From NCBI GenBank assembly GCA_002104945.1, contig MCFH01000007.1, positions 1,102,001 to 1,166,000 of the forward strand: DNA of 64,000 bases, written 5' to 3'. Made by a program: the position numbers and the translations under genes. The notes under the pieces are model-generated. The model saw only the letters and a program-made list of their open reading frames with translations, was not told where the DNA came from and did no database searches. Origin of the DNA: Piromyces finnis (lineage: Eukaryota; Neocallimastigomycota; Neocallimastigomycetes; Neocallimastigales; Neocallimastigaceae). Position 1 is the first letter of the stretch. Each line of letters begins with the position of its first letter. Below are positions 1 through 13,295 of this stretch, piece after piece.

Positions 1-896
1 TAGTAGCTGATCCCTTATGACTTTTGTGATATTGTAAGAACTCATTAAATGGGAATGAACAAGCAATATCAGCATGAACGACAAAGAAATAGTCTGGGTT
101 ACCAGAGAGGATTTCATCACGGAAATGATATAAACCACCACCAGTACCAAGTGATTGATATTCGCGAAGGTAACTGTTTTTATACAATAAATTAATTATT
201 TAATAAAAAATGATTTATTAAAAAATATTGAATGAAAATGTTAAATATATATTCCATTTCTATCAAATTATGAATAAATAAATAATTTATATATTAATTA
301 TAAAATTAAATTACCGGAAGGTAACATGTGGATAGGATAATTGAACTTCTGTTAAGAAACGATTGAAAATTTCATTTTCAAAAAAACCAACTAAAAGAAT
401 TTCTCTTATAGAATCAACTTTAACAAGAGCATCAATATGATGTCTAATAATTGGTTCACCAGCAATTGGGAAAAGTGGTTTTGGTAAAGACAAAGATAAT
501 GGTCTGAATCTGGTACCGACTGATGGACCACCAACTAATATAATTGCCTGTAATTAATAAAAAAAAATTTTTTTAGAATTTTAATTGTATAGAAACTATT
601 TTTTTTCTTTCTCTTCTTCATATAGCTTTTACTTTTACAGATGTATATATTAAATATATATATTTTATTTTATTATTATTATTATTATATGCAATGTTTC
701 TACAATATATAAAACCTTTTATGTTTAATTTATTTTTTTTAATCAAATGAAATTGTAATACGTTTATAATCATATTTATAAATAATACTACATATTTTTT
801 ATTTTATATTAAAAAAAAATATGAAAAAGAATAATAAAAGTAGTAGAATTATGATTTTTTTATATATATATATATAATAACCTTTGTCCAGGACAT
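1..896 (-). CDS. GMPPA: Mannose-1-phosphate guanylyltransferase alpha-like (GMPPA), 5' part
   Basis: Partial gene leaving the left edge. Model: complement(<1..173, 315..547, 882..896). The first exon is only 15 nt (MSWTK) and joins in phase 0 to AIILVGGPSVGTRFRPLS, the nucleotidyltransferase signature. The protein goes on with LPKPLFPIAGEPIIRHHID, then LGTGGGLYHFRDEI and VVHADI in the third exon. The GTRFRPLS form and the GTGGGLYHFRD block are typical of the GMPPA subfamily rather than the catalytic beta subunit (GTRLRPLT). In animals GMPPA binds GMPPB and regulates GDP-mannose synthesis in the cytosol for glycosylation; carry-over of that role is inference. Splice junctions restore codon phase exactly (CG|T for Arg). 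The catalytic-domain remainder and the left-handed beta-helix lie outside the window. Confidence 0.88.
550..881 (-). other. Long first intron of the GMPPA-like gene
   Basis: About 330 bp of A/T-rich sequence between the 15-nt first exon and exon 2. It has a GT donor directly after the MSWTK codons and a TTACAG acceptor before GCA ATT ATA. I see no other gene inside it. Confidence 0.65.
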
Positions 897-1761
897 TTTA
901 AATGCTTTATATGAATATTAGATTATTTTATTTACTTTTAAAATAAAAAATTTATACGTGTTAATTATATTATCAAGTAGATTTTAAAATGCATTTCATT
1001 AATTTATTAATTATGCATTATGATAAACAAAAAGAATTAGTAAAAATACTATTATTATAAGTTTTGAATTAATTATAGATTTTCAATTTTTTTTATTTAA
1101 ATTCAAATTTTAAATTTTTACTTTACCTTTGATTATTATTGTTATTTTTTTTAAAAAAAATAATATATTTTTCTTTTATTTTAAAGGTTAAAATTAAATA
1201 AAATAAATAAATAAAAAATATAATTTTATTCAAAATATAATTTTTTTTTTTTTTTTTTTTTTGATTATATAATATAAATGATTGTTAATGATACATTTTC
1301 TAATTGTTTAAACATTAATGCCAAAACAACGTATACATTATTAATATTTTACATCATCATAATTTAATAAAATGTTGCCTATATTAAAATTTATCCAAAG
1401 GTAAATAATTTAATAATTTACCATAAAAAAAAAAAAAAAGAATAATGGAATAAAATACATAAAATTTTCCATTATATACACTATTGTGAGTTTTAAAAAT
1501 TAAAAAATTTAGAATTAAAATTAAAGACTATTAGCATCTTAAAAAATTAATCCTAATTCTTATTTTTTATTTCTTTCATTAAATCATTTAATTACCTTAA
1601 ATACTTAAATTTTATTTTTTTTTTCGAAAAGTTAAATTTATATAAACATAAAACTACTTTACATCAATAACATTCAATAAGTTATATTGTTGTTTTATTA
1701 TATATAAAAGGAGAAAATTTATATAATTTTAATTTTTAAGTAATAGTATGAAGAAATAATA
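897..1761. other. Divergent intergenic region, GMPPA-like (-) / beta-helix receptor (+)
   Basis: 865 bp of A/T-rich DNA with T and A homopolymers, including a run of about 21 T near 1242-1262. It must hold both promoters because the flanking genes diverge. I can identify no specific motif and no additional gene. Confidence 0.5.
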
Positions 1762-4700
1762 ATGCTATTTTCTAAAAAAATAAATTTTAAAATTATTTTT
1801 AAGTATATGATATGCTTCGTATATATTTTATTTTCTTTCGCAAACACATATGAAATTAATATAAAAAATACTGAAGAAGAACTTGATCAACTATTCTGTA
1901 AAAATAAATATTATGGTTATAAAGAAACTAATTTATATTTTGATGAGGAGATATATATGATTCCTGATAAAGGACAAAATAAGATTAATCTTTTATCTAA
2001 TATTCATTTTATTGGAAAAAATGGCACTGTTTTTGATTTTAATAAAAAAGATTATAGTGGTATTGAATTTACGTTTGAAGGAAAGGGTGAAGGATTATTT
2101 TTTGAAAATATAACATTTAGGAATTTTCTTACATCTCCAATAGAACTTTTATTTGCTATGATTTTTATAATTTCATCAGATTCAAATGATTATCGTGTAA
2201 ATTTTAAAAATTGTACTTTTGAAAATAATAATATGTTTATTTTATCAAGATTTAAAGCTAAAAAAAAAACCAAGGAAATTGATAACATTGTATTTGATAA
2301 TTGTATATTTAGGTATAATATTGAATATTAAAATTATTTATTTATAAATTGTATTAATAAATATACTAATATAATTTATAAAACATATAGAAATAATACA
2401 GATAGATTATTAAAAAGCTATCATGAAGATAAAGAAATACAGACATCATATAATAATATTAAATTTGATAATTGCATTTTTACAGGAACTATTGGATCCA
2501 CATATATTGATAGTGGGATAATAAAATATAATAATTGTTAAGTATTAACAAGGATATATAGTAATATTTAATAATACAACTTAAATATTAATTTTTTATT
2601 TTTTATATATAATAATTAAAAAAAAAAGGTCATTTCATAAATATTTCAGACTCATTAAATACATACTTTAGATACGAGAGTTTAATACTTACGTCAGTTC
2701 AAAAAGAAAATGAGATATATTTTTCTAACTGTATTTTTCAGAATATTTTTCTTAATGGAACTAGACCATATTTCTTTATAAATTTCTCTAAATCACTGTG
2801 AGTATATATATATTTTTTTATATCATTTTGTTTTTATCTGATATTTTATAAATAACATTTTAATATTAAATATTAAAGCATTTCAATGATATACAATCTA
2901 CTATATTATTATTAATTATCATGTACAATAGTTTTGTAGGAAATACTTTTAAAAACTGTCATTCTGAAATAGGTTATATTATCAATGCTTACTATATAGA
3001 CAAATATAATAAATTAACTTTTGATGGATTAACAGTTATTGGTATATTAAAAATTTGAAGTTATATAAATATATGCATATAAAAAAGTCTAATAATATTA
3101 ATAAACTATAAAGATAGTAATATGCTAGTTAGAGGATATGAGAGTTCAGTAGAAATATATAATTCAAACTTTCAAAATATGGTTACAAGAAATTCATATC
3201 CTGCTCTAATGGATTTGAAAGGAAACTCATATGGACTAATAGAAAAATCTAATATAAATTTAATTAAGTATGCATATAATACTTATATAATAATTATTAT
3301 TATAATGAAAATATGCTAAATTAATATCTTCCTTTTTATAAGGTTAAATGGTTGCGGTCTAGTTGATGATGAAGCAAATTATTCATTTAATAAGATAAAT
3401 TTTTTTAAGATTACTACAAGTTCAAAGGCTCTTATAACATCTTATCACAGAAATTTAAAGCTTGAGCATTGTAATTTTAACAATATTATATGCAATGGTG
3501 ATGAAAATTCATCAATTATATATTACGATTCAGAAGATAGTGAAAGATCTTTTAAAATATATAATTCAACTTTTTCAGATTCCACAATAAATGGGCCTTT
3601 AATAAAAATTAAAGGGGATAATAACAATATTGAAATAGAAAAGTTAAAAATAAATAATGTTGTTACGTTTGGACCTTCAATTGAAAATATCTCATTAAAT
3701 GTAATATTATTAAATACAATACACATATAATAAAATTTATTATATTAAATATTTTATTTTAAATATTAATTTTAAAAATGCTTTTGTACACTTACATATA
3801 GTCAATTGGATCAATAAAAAACTGTTCAATTTCAAATACAAAAAATATAAACAAAAACTCATGTGGAATAATCAATTTAAATAATAATATAGATATTTCA
3901 ATAAATAATTCAACCTTTATAGGAAATAATGTTAAATCTAATGGAGGAGTTATGTAAGTAATGAAAATATAATTTGGATAATTTAATTATAAAACTTTTT
4001 TTTCATATTGTATTTTTAAATTGCTATTATTTATTATTAAAACTATAATATTATTAAGTTGTGTAAAAAGTAATAAAAATGTTAAAATTAATATTAATAC
4101 ATCATTATTTGAAGGGAATATCAGTGAAAATGGTGGTGCAATATATATAAATACTAATGAAAGAAACAAAAATAAAAGAAATATGATGAATAAATATAAA
4201 AATAAAAGTCAAAATTATATCAACATAGATAAATGTATTTTTAATAAGAATTCAGCAAATGTATTTGGAGGTGCGATATATTCTACTCTAAAAAATAATA
4301 CATTAAGTAATACTAAATTTTTGTTTAATCATGCATTAAATGCTGGAGGAATATTATATTTATATTATGATGAATTTGAAAATATAGAAAATTCAAAATA
4401 CCTATATGAATTTAATGTATATAAAAGTAATAATACAGCTGGATCATTTGGAAATAATTATACTTCAAACCCATCACAAGTTTTAATTGAAAATGAAAAT
4501 ATTAACAACATTTCTGTAAAAAGTGGTTCAGCAATATTGTTAAATCTAAAAATACTTGATTATTTTAATGAAATTATTAAAGATAAAAATAGATATTTTT
4601 ATGACCTATTTTTTACAGTAAAAGCTGATTTATGGGATAAGTCAACTGACTTCTTTTTGGAAGGTTCACATAATCAATTTAATTATGGTAATTTTAAATA

Positions 4701-6572
4701 AATTATGATTAAAGCATTGTATAAATTTTCTTAATACTTATTTAATTAATAATTCTTATTTAGGAATATGTAATATAACTGAATTAAAATTGTATTCTTT
4801 TCCAAATAGAATATTCTCATTAAACTTTTTTATGGATTTAACGAAATATAATAACATATATTTTAAAAATAATAATATTACTGTTAAAATAAAGGAATGT
4901 GATAAATCTGAAATTTCTATTACAAATTATGGTATACCACATTGTGAAAAGCCAATATGCGATTGTACAAAATATAATGAAACTAATGTGATTTGTTCCA
5001 AAGGTCAAAATAATATTAATAATTATAAAGAAAATAAATGTGTATGCATTAATGGCTATAACGGTGAAACTTGTAATGATATGATTATATACGATATAAG
5101 GTATTTATTAAAATAATATAAATTTTTATTTAAATTGCAATTCCTAATTTTTTATATATAAATATATTTATATAAATGTTTTTAAAAAAATTAGTAAAAT
5201 TAAAATTATTTTAGAGCCCATATTATATTTCTGCATTTTTATTAATGTGATAGCAATAATTTTTATATTATTAAATAAAGAAAAAGCAATTATTAAAGAT
5301 ATGGGGATTTACTCAGATATAATAATTTCATTAGGAATTATATTAATTTTAATAGGTCTATTAAATCTTTTAGAATTTTCGAATTTTGGTTGTTTTATGC
5401 AATTATTTTTAAGACACTATGGATTTTTCTTAATCATAAGTCAATTTTTATACAAGACTGTGAAGTCACTTCAATATGGAATCAATACAGAAAAATATAC
5501 TAATGAAAATAAGTTATTTATTATATTATCAAGATCTAAAAATCTTTTAGAACATTTGGTTGGAATATCAAATTCTGAAATCAAAGATGCCAATAAACTT
5601 TATAATAATGAATTTGGAATATTACCAAAAACGCTTAAATTATCACAAATATATTCAGTAAATAATAATATTAATTCAGACACATCATCTGATATTAATA
5701 ATAAGCATATATCATTTTTAAATGAATATTTAAGAAAAAATAGTTTATCAGAAGTATCATCACTGGAAGGTTCTAAAACTACATATATTGATATAAAAAA
5801 ATATGTAAAAAGAACATACAACAATGATTTTAATAAATATTTTTCAAAAGTATGTTTAATATTTTATTTAAATTTTATTATTTCGATATCGCTGTTAGTA
5901 TTATTCTTTTTATGCTATAGTGTATTTGAAATAATTAGAATGGATAGTCAACTAATAAATAATAGCTGGATTAATTATTGCAATGAAAGCTTAATAGTAA
6001 GAAATATATATTTTGCAGAATGTATCGGAGTGTTATTTCTATTACTAAAATTAAGAAAAATTGTTGATTATGTCTTGGTATTTTCAGAAATTCATTGCAT
6101 ACTAATAATCACTTTAATATGGATTTTCTTAGGACCATTAATTAATGTATTTAAAACATTAACATATAAAATTTTAAATATTACTCATTATATAAACTTA
6201 TTATTATTTTTATTATTATAACTATAGCTACTTTCATTGTTACTATTATTTCAATCGCCAGTTATAAAAATTTATTTTGAAACTATTTCATCAATAATTT
6301 GCTATGAAACTATATTTATCATTTTTTTCGGTAATAAAATAAACATAATCATTAAGGGTTTTGGAAATGAAAGATCAAAATATGTAAAATTCTTCAAATA
6401 TGATATATGTGATGATCATGGTTCATATTTATGCAAATGTTCAACTTCGCTTAAAACAACTATAACACAGAATGATAAACTACTAATAGATAATTATATT
6501 ACTATTTTAAACTGTATATTATGTATAAAATATTTTATCAAAAGAAAATCAATTTTAAATAAAGTAATTTAA
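1762..6572 (+). CDS. Beta-helix / EGF-like / class C 7TM receptor-like protein
   Basis: Eleven exons join in frame to 1293 aa: 1762..2312, 2391..2536, 2650..2797, 2932..3041, 3114..3267, 3343..3700, 3802..3953, 4059..4687, 4764..5100, 5195..6146, 6228..6572. An N-terminal hydrophobic segment (about residues 12-30) looks like a signal peptide. It is followed by repeats of the form [IV]xFxNCxF about every 30 residues, then ENGGAIYINT and FGGAIYST, typical of Pmp/pectate-lyase-like beta helices. A Cys-rich CVCINGYNGETC EGF-like knot precedes a C-terminal membrane domain with about seven hydrophobic helices. That domain ends WIFLGPLIN, LLLLFQSPVIKIYF, IIFFGNKI, a class C (GABA-B/mGluR-like) pattern. 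A roughly 110-residue hydrophilic Ser/Asn-rich insert sits between TM3 and TM4. Likely a plasma-membrane sensor or adhesin; ligand unknown. Introns at 2313-2390 and 6147-6227 are multiples of three, so unspliced sequence shows only isolated in-frame stops. Confidence 0.8.
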
Positions 6573-7133
6573 AATAATGAAGAACATTGATTAATTAAAT
6601 GAAAAAAATAAAATAAAAATAAAAAAAAAAAATAAATAAAATAAAAAATAAAAAAATTAAATAATAAAAAACATTTTAAGATTTTTAATAATTATATTTT
6701 TAATAATCTATTATTGATGATAAATAAATATATTTAATTATTTTATAATTTTGATATCAATATTTTATTGTATTATATTGTTGATAATTTATAATACATT
6801 AAATATTTATTATGAAGAACTTTAATTAGTAGGATACTATTAAATACCATTAATGTCATTATTTTATTTAATGCTTTATATTTTATAATTCTATCTAAAA
6901 TCTATATTAAATTTGTTATAATAAATATATTTAAGTATCTTAAATACTATTTCAATATTCAATCTTATATTCTTAATAACAAAATACTATTTTAAAAATA
7001 GATTTTACCTATAGAACATAGAAAATAAACAATAATGTATTACCTATATTTATTTATTTATTAATATTATTAATTGTTATAATTCAAATATTAAAAAATA
7101 ATCAACATATTATATTTTTAAAATATAATAAAT
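6573..7133. other. Convergent intergenic spacer
   Basis: 560 bp of A/T-rich DNA between the 3' ends of the receptor-like gene (+) and the SUMO ligase gene (-). It holds A-rich tracts just after 6572 and many TAAT/ATTA motifs compatible with polyadenylation signals. No gene seen. Confidence 0.5.
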
Positions 7134-9512
7134 TCAATAGTTGAATTTATTATTAAGATCTATTTTAGTAGCAACTTTGGTCAATCTATCAAAAATAGGT
7201 ACAAAATTTATAGGGCCAATATCAGGATATTCATTGGCATTTGATATATTTCTTTTTTTTAATTTACTGGTATATTCTTCATTTAAATATTGTAATTCAT
7301 TATAATTTCTTTTTGAATTATTATTTATTAATATGCCGTTAAAACTAGATGAAGTAGTATCATCATTAGTATTAATATTATTATTTACTTCTTTTTTACT
7401 TTTTTGACCAATAGAGTCAATGTTAATAATATTGCTTTGTTTAATACTATTATCTATTTCTTCAATATCATTTGAATCTAAATCGTAAACAACTTTTGAA
7501 GTGCTTTGTTGGATTTTATTAGCATTTATGATTTGAAAATTTCCATATTCATCAATTTCAACTTTATCGATATCTTCAGGCACTTTTTTTAACAATGTAT
7601 CGAACCATTTATCAAACTTAAGATCAGCTATTGTTGTATGTTTTGAACATATAGGACATTCCCATTTTCCATGCTTATAATTTATATACAAATATGAATT
7701 CAATTCAAATGTTTGGACATGTTGACAATCATTTCCTCTTACTGGGTTTTTAATTCTACTAAAAGAAATTGGGCATTTTAATGATATGGTTAGTGTTGAA
7801 TCAATAATTATTAAATCATCATCATCATCATTATTACTTCCAACTGTTTGCTTTTTAACTGTTTATACAATTTATAATTATTAAATAAAAAATATTTAAT
7901 TAGTTGATAATAATTTCAAAAATAATAAATAATTAAATATTAAATTTTATAATTATATCAGTATTTAACACTCAATTACTAATTTCTAATGTCTTTTCTT
8001 CTGGAAATATATCATTTTTAATATTCTTTTTACACTCTTCTTCGCTTTCAAGTACATTAAAATCTATTTGGAATTTTGTATTAACAATTTGCTCTTTAGT
8101 ACTTCCTTCTATTTTATCAGTTTCTATTTCAATTAAATTACTTTCCGGATGAACATATTTAGTAATATCAAAAGGTAAGTTGATTCCTTCAGTTTGAACT
8201 AAATGACCATCATTTCCGTAAATAGGTTTCTTTCTTGTTATATTAAGTATTTCGCCTTATAAAATACAAAATTAGTTTTACTTTTTTATCTCATCTTCAT
8301 TGCATAATTACTTATATTAAAAATATTTAAGATATATACCATTACACTTTATAGTTTTTATACAAAAAGGCCATTCCATTTTTTTTTTGTCATATTCATT
8401 AATGACAAAGCATGTTAATATAACAGAACTTATTTTATACTCTGAAATATGACAATGAAAGTCATCAAAAACTTCAAATGTATTTGTATAAACTTCATGT
8501 GCATTTTTTAATTTTATATCCCATGGTTTCATCAAAGGGAAAACAGGTTTCAAAAATTTTCTTGAAGAATCTTCTTTATCAATTTTATAGTTACTTGATA
8601 ATGCATTATTAGACTTTGTTTTATTGTTCTTATTAATTATATTTTGTGGTTGAGCTATTTTTTGGGATAATTTAAGTTGCTGTTGTTGTTGTAATTTTTG
8701 TAACTGTTGTTGTAAATTTATCTGTTGTTGATGTTGCAAATTTATTTGTTGGTGTGATATATTTGAAATTTGTTGAAATTGTTGTAATGTTTGCTTTGGC
8801 TGATGTTGTAAATGTAAATTCAAATTTTGTTGTAATTGTTGTTGTTGGCTTTGATTTTGTTCATTAGATGATTGAAGATTATGTAAAGGATTACTAAATT
8901 GTTGTAATTGATTAAATTGTTGAATTTGAGCCTGTTGTAATTGTTGATGTAATTGAATTTGTTGATTATTAAATTGTGAGTTATGAAATTGTTCAGGAGT
9001 AGAAGGAAGTCTTGTTTTATGATATATTTGTTGTGATTGCTTATAAAGTGCTATTGGTGAAAACTGTGAATTTAATAATATAGCTTGTCCATTAGGATTC
9101 TTAGTTAATGATTGGATTTGTGGATTATTCTGAAAATATATATTATATCTATTTAAATTTGCTTGTTGTTGATTTATAGGAAAATTATTTATTTGAGAAG
9201 TCATTAATGGAATTTGTTGCTAAATAAATAATAATAATAATAATAATATATATATATATGAAAATAAAAGAAAACAAAGATTTACATTAAAATATTTTCC
9301 CTGAATTTATAAATTATTAAAAATTATTAAATATTGAATTTTATTTATTATTTAATAATTTTGTTTAATAACTGTATTGTTTCTAGAAGTAAACAAATAA
9401 TGATGTATTATCATACATTTGCTATTTGATTATAATTAAGATTATATTGATGGTGTTGTGAAGGACTCATACCTTCTTCATTTCCATTGGGTATATATTG
9501 ATTATTGTTCAT
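7134..9512 (-). CDS. PIAS/SIZ-type SUMO E3 ligase (SP-RING protein)
   Basis: Four exons in frame to 658 aa: complement(7134..7858, 7980..8255, 8340..9219, 9417..9512). Residues 1-230 are strongly Gln/Asn-rich. A PINIT-like region follows (about 235-410; FLKPVFPLMKPWDIKLKN, then LPFDITKYVHPESNLIEIE). Then comes an acidic Asp run and an SP-RING at about 440-500: SLKCPIS, RGNDCQHVQTFELNSYLY, WECPICSKHTTIADLKFD, with the Cys/His ligand order of SIZ/PIAS proteins. The family transfers SUMO from Ubc9 to nuclear targets. The Q-rich extension is atypical for yeast Siz1 and may drive self-association or transcriptional contacts (inference). I do not see a clear N-terminal SAP domain. The start was chosen because exon 1 opens with an ATG in a short Asn-rich exon that splices in phase 0. 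Confidence 0.85.
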
Positions 9513-9797
9513 TTTTAATATTATAATTATAATAATTATTATAATTACTACTGGTATATGAAATGAATATAACAAAATATAATAAAATAAATGAATAAAT
9601 GTATAAATATAAATGAAATTAATATAAATTTGAAAATAAAACTTTATATGAAATATTATTTATATTTTAAAAAATAAAAAATAGTTCAAATTTCCCAATT
9701 ATCCAATCACATATATAGATTTATATTAACTATTTTTATTAATTATTTTTCATAATTATTTTTTTTTAAAAAAAAGATATTTTTGAACTTTAAAAAA
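9513..9797. promoter_or_regulatory. Compact bidirectional promoter region, SIZ-like / RIO1
   Basis: 285 bp separate the start codons of two divergent genes, so both promoters and 5' UTRs must lie here or overlap. The sequence is A/T only apart from a short segment near 9687-9712 (TTCCCAATTATCCAATCACAT), which includes a CCAAT-box-like element. The core elements are not resolvable by eye. Confidence 0.4.
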
Positions 9798-12664
9798 ATG
9801 GAGGAGATACCATTAAAAAATACGCTTCCATATGAGGATAATTGGGAGGATCAATTTGCTGATGCAATAGAAGATCCAGAAGAAGAATTAAAAGAACTTG
9901 AAAATCATTTAAATGAAGCAATTACATTTGATGAAGATGTGCATGAAGATGATTATTATGACGATTATGATAGTGAAGAAGATTATTTTAATGAGATAAA
10001 CTATGATGAATTATTTGGGGATGCAACCTCAGGTATATATATTCTTACATGATATAATATATATTTGTGTAAATTTTTATATTATAAAAAACTATTTTTT
10101 TAATATTTCGATAATTTTCAATAATTAAATTTTTAAACAGATTTTACCAAACAATATAATAAAATTAAAAAGATTAATAGTATTAATGCTAATCCAAATC
10201 TTAATAATTCAAAATCATATGAGGAAAATAAAGATAAAGAAAAGGAAGATAGTTACACTGAAAAAGATGAAAAGGATGAGAATAATATAAATGAACATAA
10301 AACCAAAAAGAATAATAAAAAGAGTAATGAGAATGAAGATAATAAAAATAAAAAAAAAGAGGTTTTTATTTTATAAAAATAATTTACTTTACTTTCTATT
10401 ATTTAATACATATATATTCAAATTATAAAAAATTTATCTATATGAATATTTTTATACAAAGATTATAGAAAAAAATAAACAGCTTGAAAATGAATTAAGT
10501 GAAAAGTATTCAAATAGAATTCATATAGGTAATATTTTTGTATTAACTGTTAAATATATTTAAATTTATAATTTAATGTATACTAATTAAGCTTTAATTT
10601 TTGTAGTACAAAATTTGAATTCCTCGGTTAAAACCGATATTAAAATGGGAAGTAGAAAAGCAGAAGGAGAAAAGTAAATATAATAACAATAGTAACGCAA
10701 AGAATAATAATTAAATAGCATATTATTAATAATTAATAAAAATAATATAAGACAAAAGCATACAGATAAATCCGACAGAGCAACAGTTGAACAAGTGCTT
10801 GATCCTCGTACAAGAATCATATTATTTAAAATGCTTAATAAAAATTCTATTTATGAAGTCAATGGGTGTATTAGTACCGGAAAAGAAGTATTTATTATTT
10901 TATTTAAATATATACATATAATAAAAATTAGAAATTAATAAAATAAATAATCTACATAATTTTTAAATAAAATCAATATTAACCAATATGGCATGTTTAA
11001 AGGCAAATGTATACCATGCTATAACAGAAAATGGAGAACATAGAGCAATTAAAATTTATAAAACATCAATTTTGGTTTTTAAAGATAGAGATCGTTATGT
11101 ATCAGGTGAATATCGTTTCAGAAATGGTTATAGTAAACATAATCCAAGAAAAATGGTTAAAGTATGGGCTGAAAAAGAAATGCGTAATCTTAAAAGATTG
11201 TGGAATGCTGGTATACCTTGTCCTGAACCACTTATGTTAAGAATGCATGTTTTATTAATGACATTTATCGGAGATAAGAATGGATGGTAAAGTATATTAA
11301 TTATAACATAATATTATTAATGATAAGAATTTATGGTTTAATAATTTAATAATGTTATTATTAATTATGTAATTAGGGCTTCACCAAGATTAAAAGATGC
11401 ACCTATAAATGACCCTGAAAAATATATGAATCTATATCTTCAATTAGTAAAAATGGTTTGGAAAATGTATAATCAATGTCACCTTGTGCATGCAGATCTC
11501 AGTGAATATAATTTATTGTAATATTTTATATTATTATACATAAAATACTTTCTATTTAAAATAATTAAAATAATGTTTAATTTTTATATTTTAAATATAC
11601 ATATATTAGATATCATAAGAAAAAGCTTTATATTATTGATGTATCCCAATCTGTGGAGCATGATCACCCACACTCATCAGAATTTTTACGTAAAGATTGT
11701 TCAAACGTAATAGAATATTTCAGAAAAAAGGTATTACATCCAATTATGACTATTCGTGAAATGTTTGAATTTGTTGTTAAAGATTCAAAAACTATAAGAG
11801 AATCAATGAGCCAGGAAGATGTAAAAGATTTAGAAAATGAAGATGACTTAATAGATTTTTATCTAGTTAAAGTAAATTATTCGATATTATTTATTATTAA
11901 ATAGTTATATAATAATAAGTTTATAAATATTAATATAAAACAATATTAATTTTTCTATATAATATAAATTAAAAAAAGTTCCATGAATCTATTAAAGATA
12001 GACCGGATAATTATAATGAAATCCATAAAGTAGATGAAGAAGTATTTAAAAAATCATATATTCCAAGAAATCTTGATGAAGTTATAGATATTCAAAGAGA
12101 TGTTGATATGGTTGAAAGTGGAAAATTAAATGATGTAAATTAATATAGCAATATATTCTTTATTTAAAGAAAATAATTACAAAAACTTAAATTAATACTT
12201 CAATTTTATATATAAAGTTAATTTATAGTAATATTGTCGGGATTGCTACTCCTAAAAATATAGTTAAAGTAATAGAAGGAGAAGAAAATAATGAAGATAA
12301 AGAAAGTAAGAGTAATGAAGAAAAGTCTGAATCAGAAAATAATAATGAAGAAAGCGATGAAAATGATAGCGATGAGGATGATAATGAAGATCAAGAAGAT
12401 AGTGAGGATGGAAAACCTATTAAAACATCAAAATTAAAGAAATATGAAGATAAAGAAGCAAAAAAAGTAATATTTAATATAAATAACAAGTTTTGAAAAT
12501 TTGTTAATCTTTTTTAATTCTATTTTATTTTATAGGAAAGAAAAAAACAAATGAAAGAAGAAAAAAGAGAAAAAAGAAAAAATAAAATTCCAAAAAGCGT
12601 TAAAAAAAGAAAGCAAAAGATTTCTACAGAAAAAGGAAAATCAAAAGGAAAAAAGAAGCTTTAA
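9798..12664 (+). CDS. RIO1: RIO1 family atypical serine/threonine kinase
   Basis: Eleven exons in frame to 648 aa: 9798..10032, 10141..10361, 10462..10528, 10607..10673, 10752..10887, 11003..11286, 11377..11517, 11610..11871, 11979..12134, 12218..12466, 12536..12664. The acidic N-terminus leads into a RIO domain: ATP-binding STGKEANVYHA (about 238-248), Lys in [29 protein letters not shown], hinge [17 protein letters not shown], catalytic [11 protein letters not shown] and metal-binding [25 protein letters not shown] and the basic tail [18 protein letters not shown] match RIO1 C-termini. RIO1 is an ATPase/kinase for late cytoplasmic 40S maturation (release of Nob1/Pno1). Exon 10 uses the acceptor at 12217; the AG further downstream (12227) would open on a stop. 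The N-terminus carries a longer Lys/Glu/Asn-rich low-complexity stretch (exon 2) than typical RIO1. Confidence 0.92.
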
Positions 12665-13295
12665 ATATTACCTATCATTAATAATATTAATAATGTAAAT
12701 TTCTATACATTCATATCTTCAATATAATATTTTCTTAAATTGATTAATCTTATAATAAATTTAGCTATTATGATAAAAAATATACATATTTTTTTTTTTT
12801 TTTAATTTTATAACTTATTTATTTATTTAAATAAAATATAATAAAAGAGTTTTTTAGAACCAATAAGTAAAATATAAATAAATTTTTTAATTATAAATAT
12901 AATTTGTGGTTGTTGCAGAATTTTAAAAATTAGGTGAAGAATAATTTATTTATTTTGAAAATTATATTTTATTTATTTATTTATTTTTTTTTTTTTTTTT
13001 TTTTTTTTTTGGAAAAATAAATATTACTTTTAGTGAGTATTACATTTTTTTAGAATTAATTTAATACTACTACTACTACTACTACTACTACTATTAATAA
13101 TAATAATTCGTCAGAATTTATTGGTATTAAATCAAATGTTTAAAAATAAATAAAAGATAAGAAAAGCATGATAAGAATAAAAATAAAATACTATTGGAAA
13201 AGCTCAAAAATAGACAAACAATTTAATCTTTTTAACATAGTGAAATAAAATATATTATATGGGGGAAAAACAAATTTATAAGTAATATTTTTTAG

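Noticed and set aside
1762-6572. Reading the beta-helix receptor as a pseudogene with stops near 2329 and 6219 and a frameshift before 5217
   Set aside because: Introns with GT..AG ends at 2313-2390, 5101-5194 and 6147-6227 remove all three problems and give one 1293-codon frame.
12218-12230. Acceptor at 12227 for RIO1 exon 10
   Set aside because: It would begin TAA in phase 0. The AG at 12216-12217 keeps the frame and restores the segment aligned with other RIO1 proteins.
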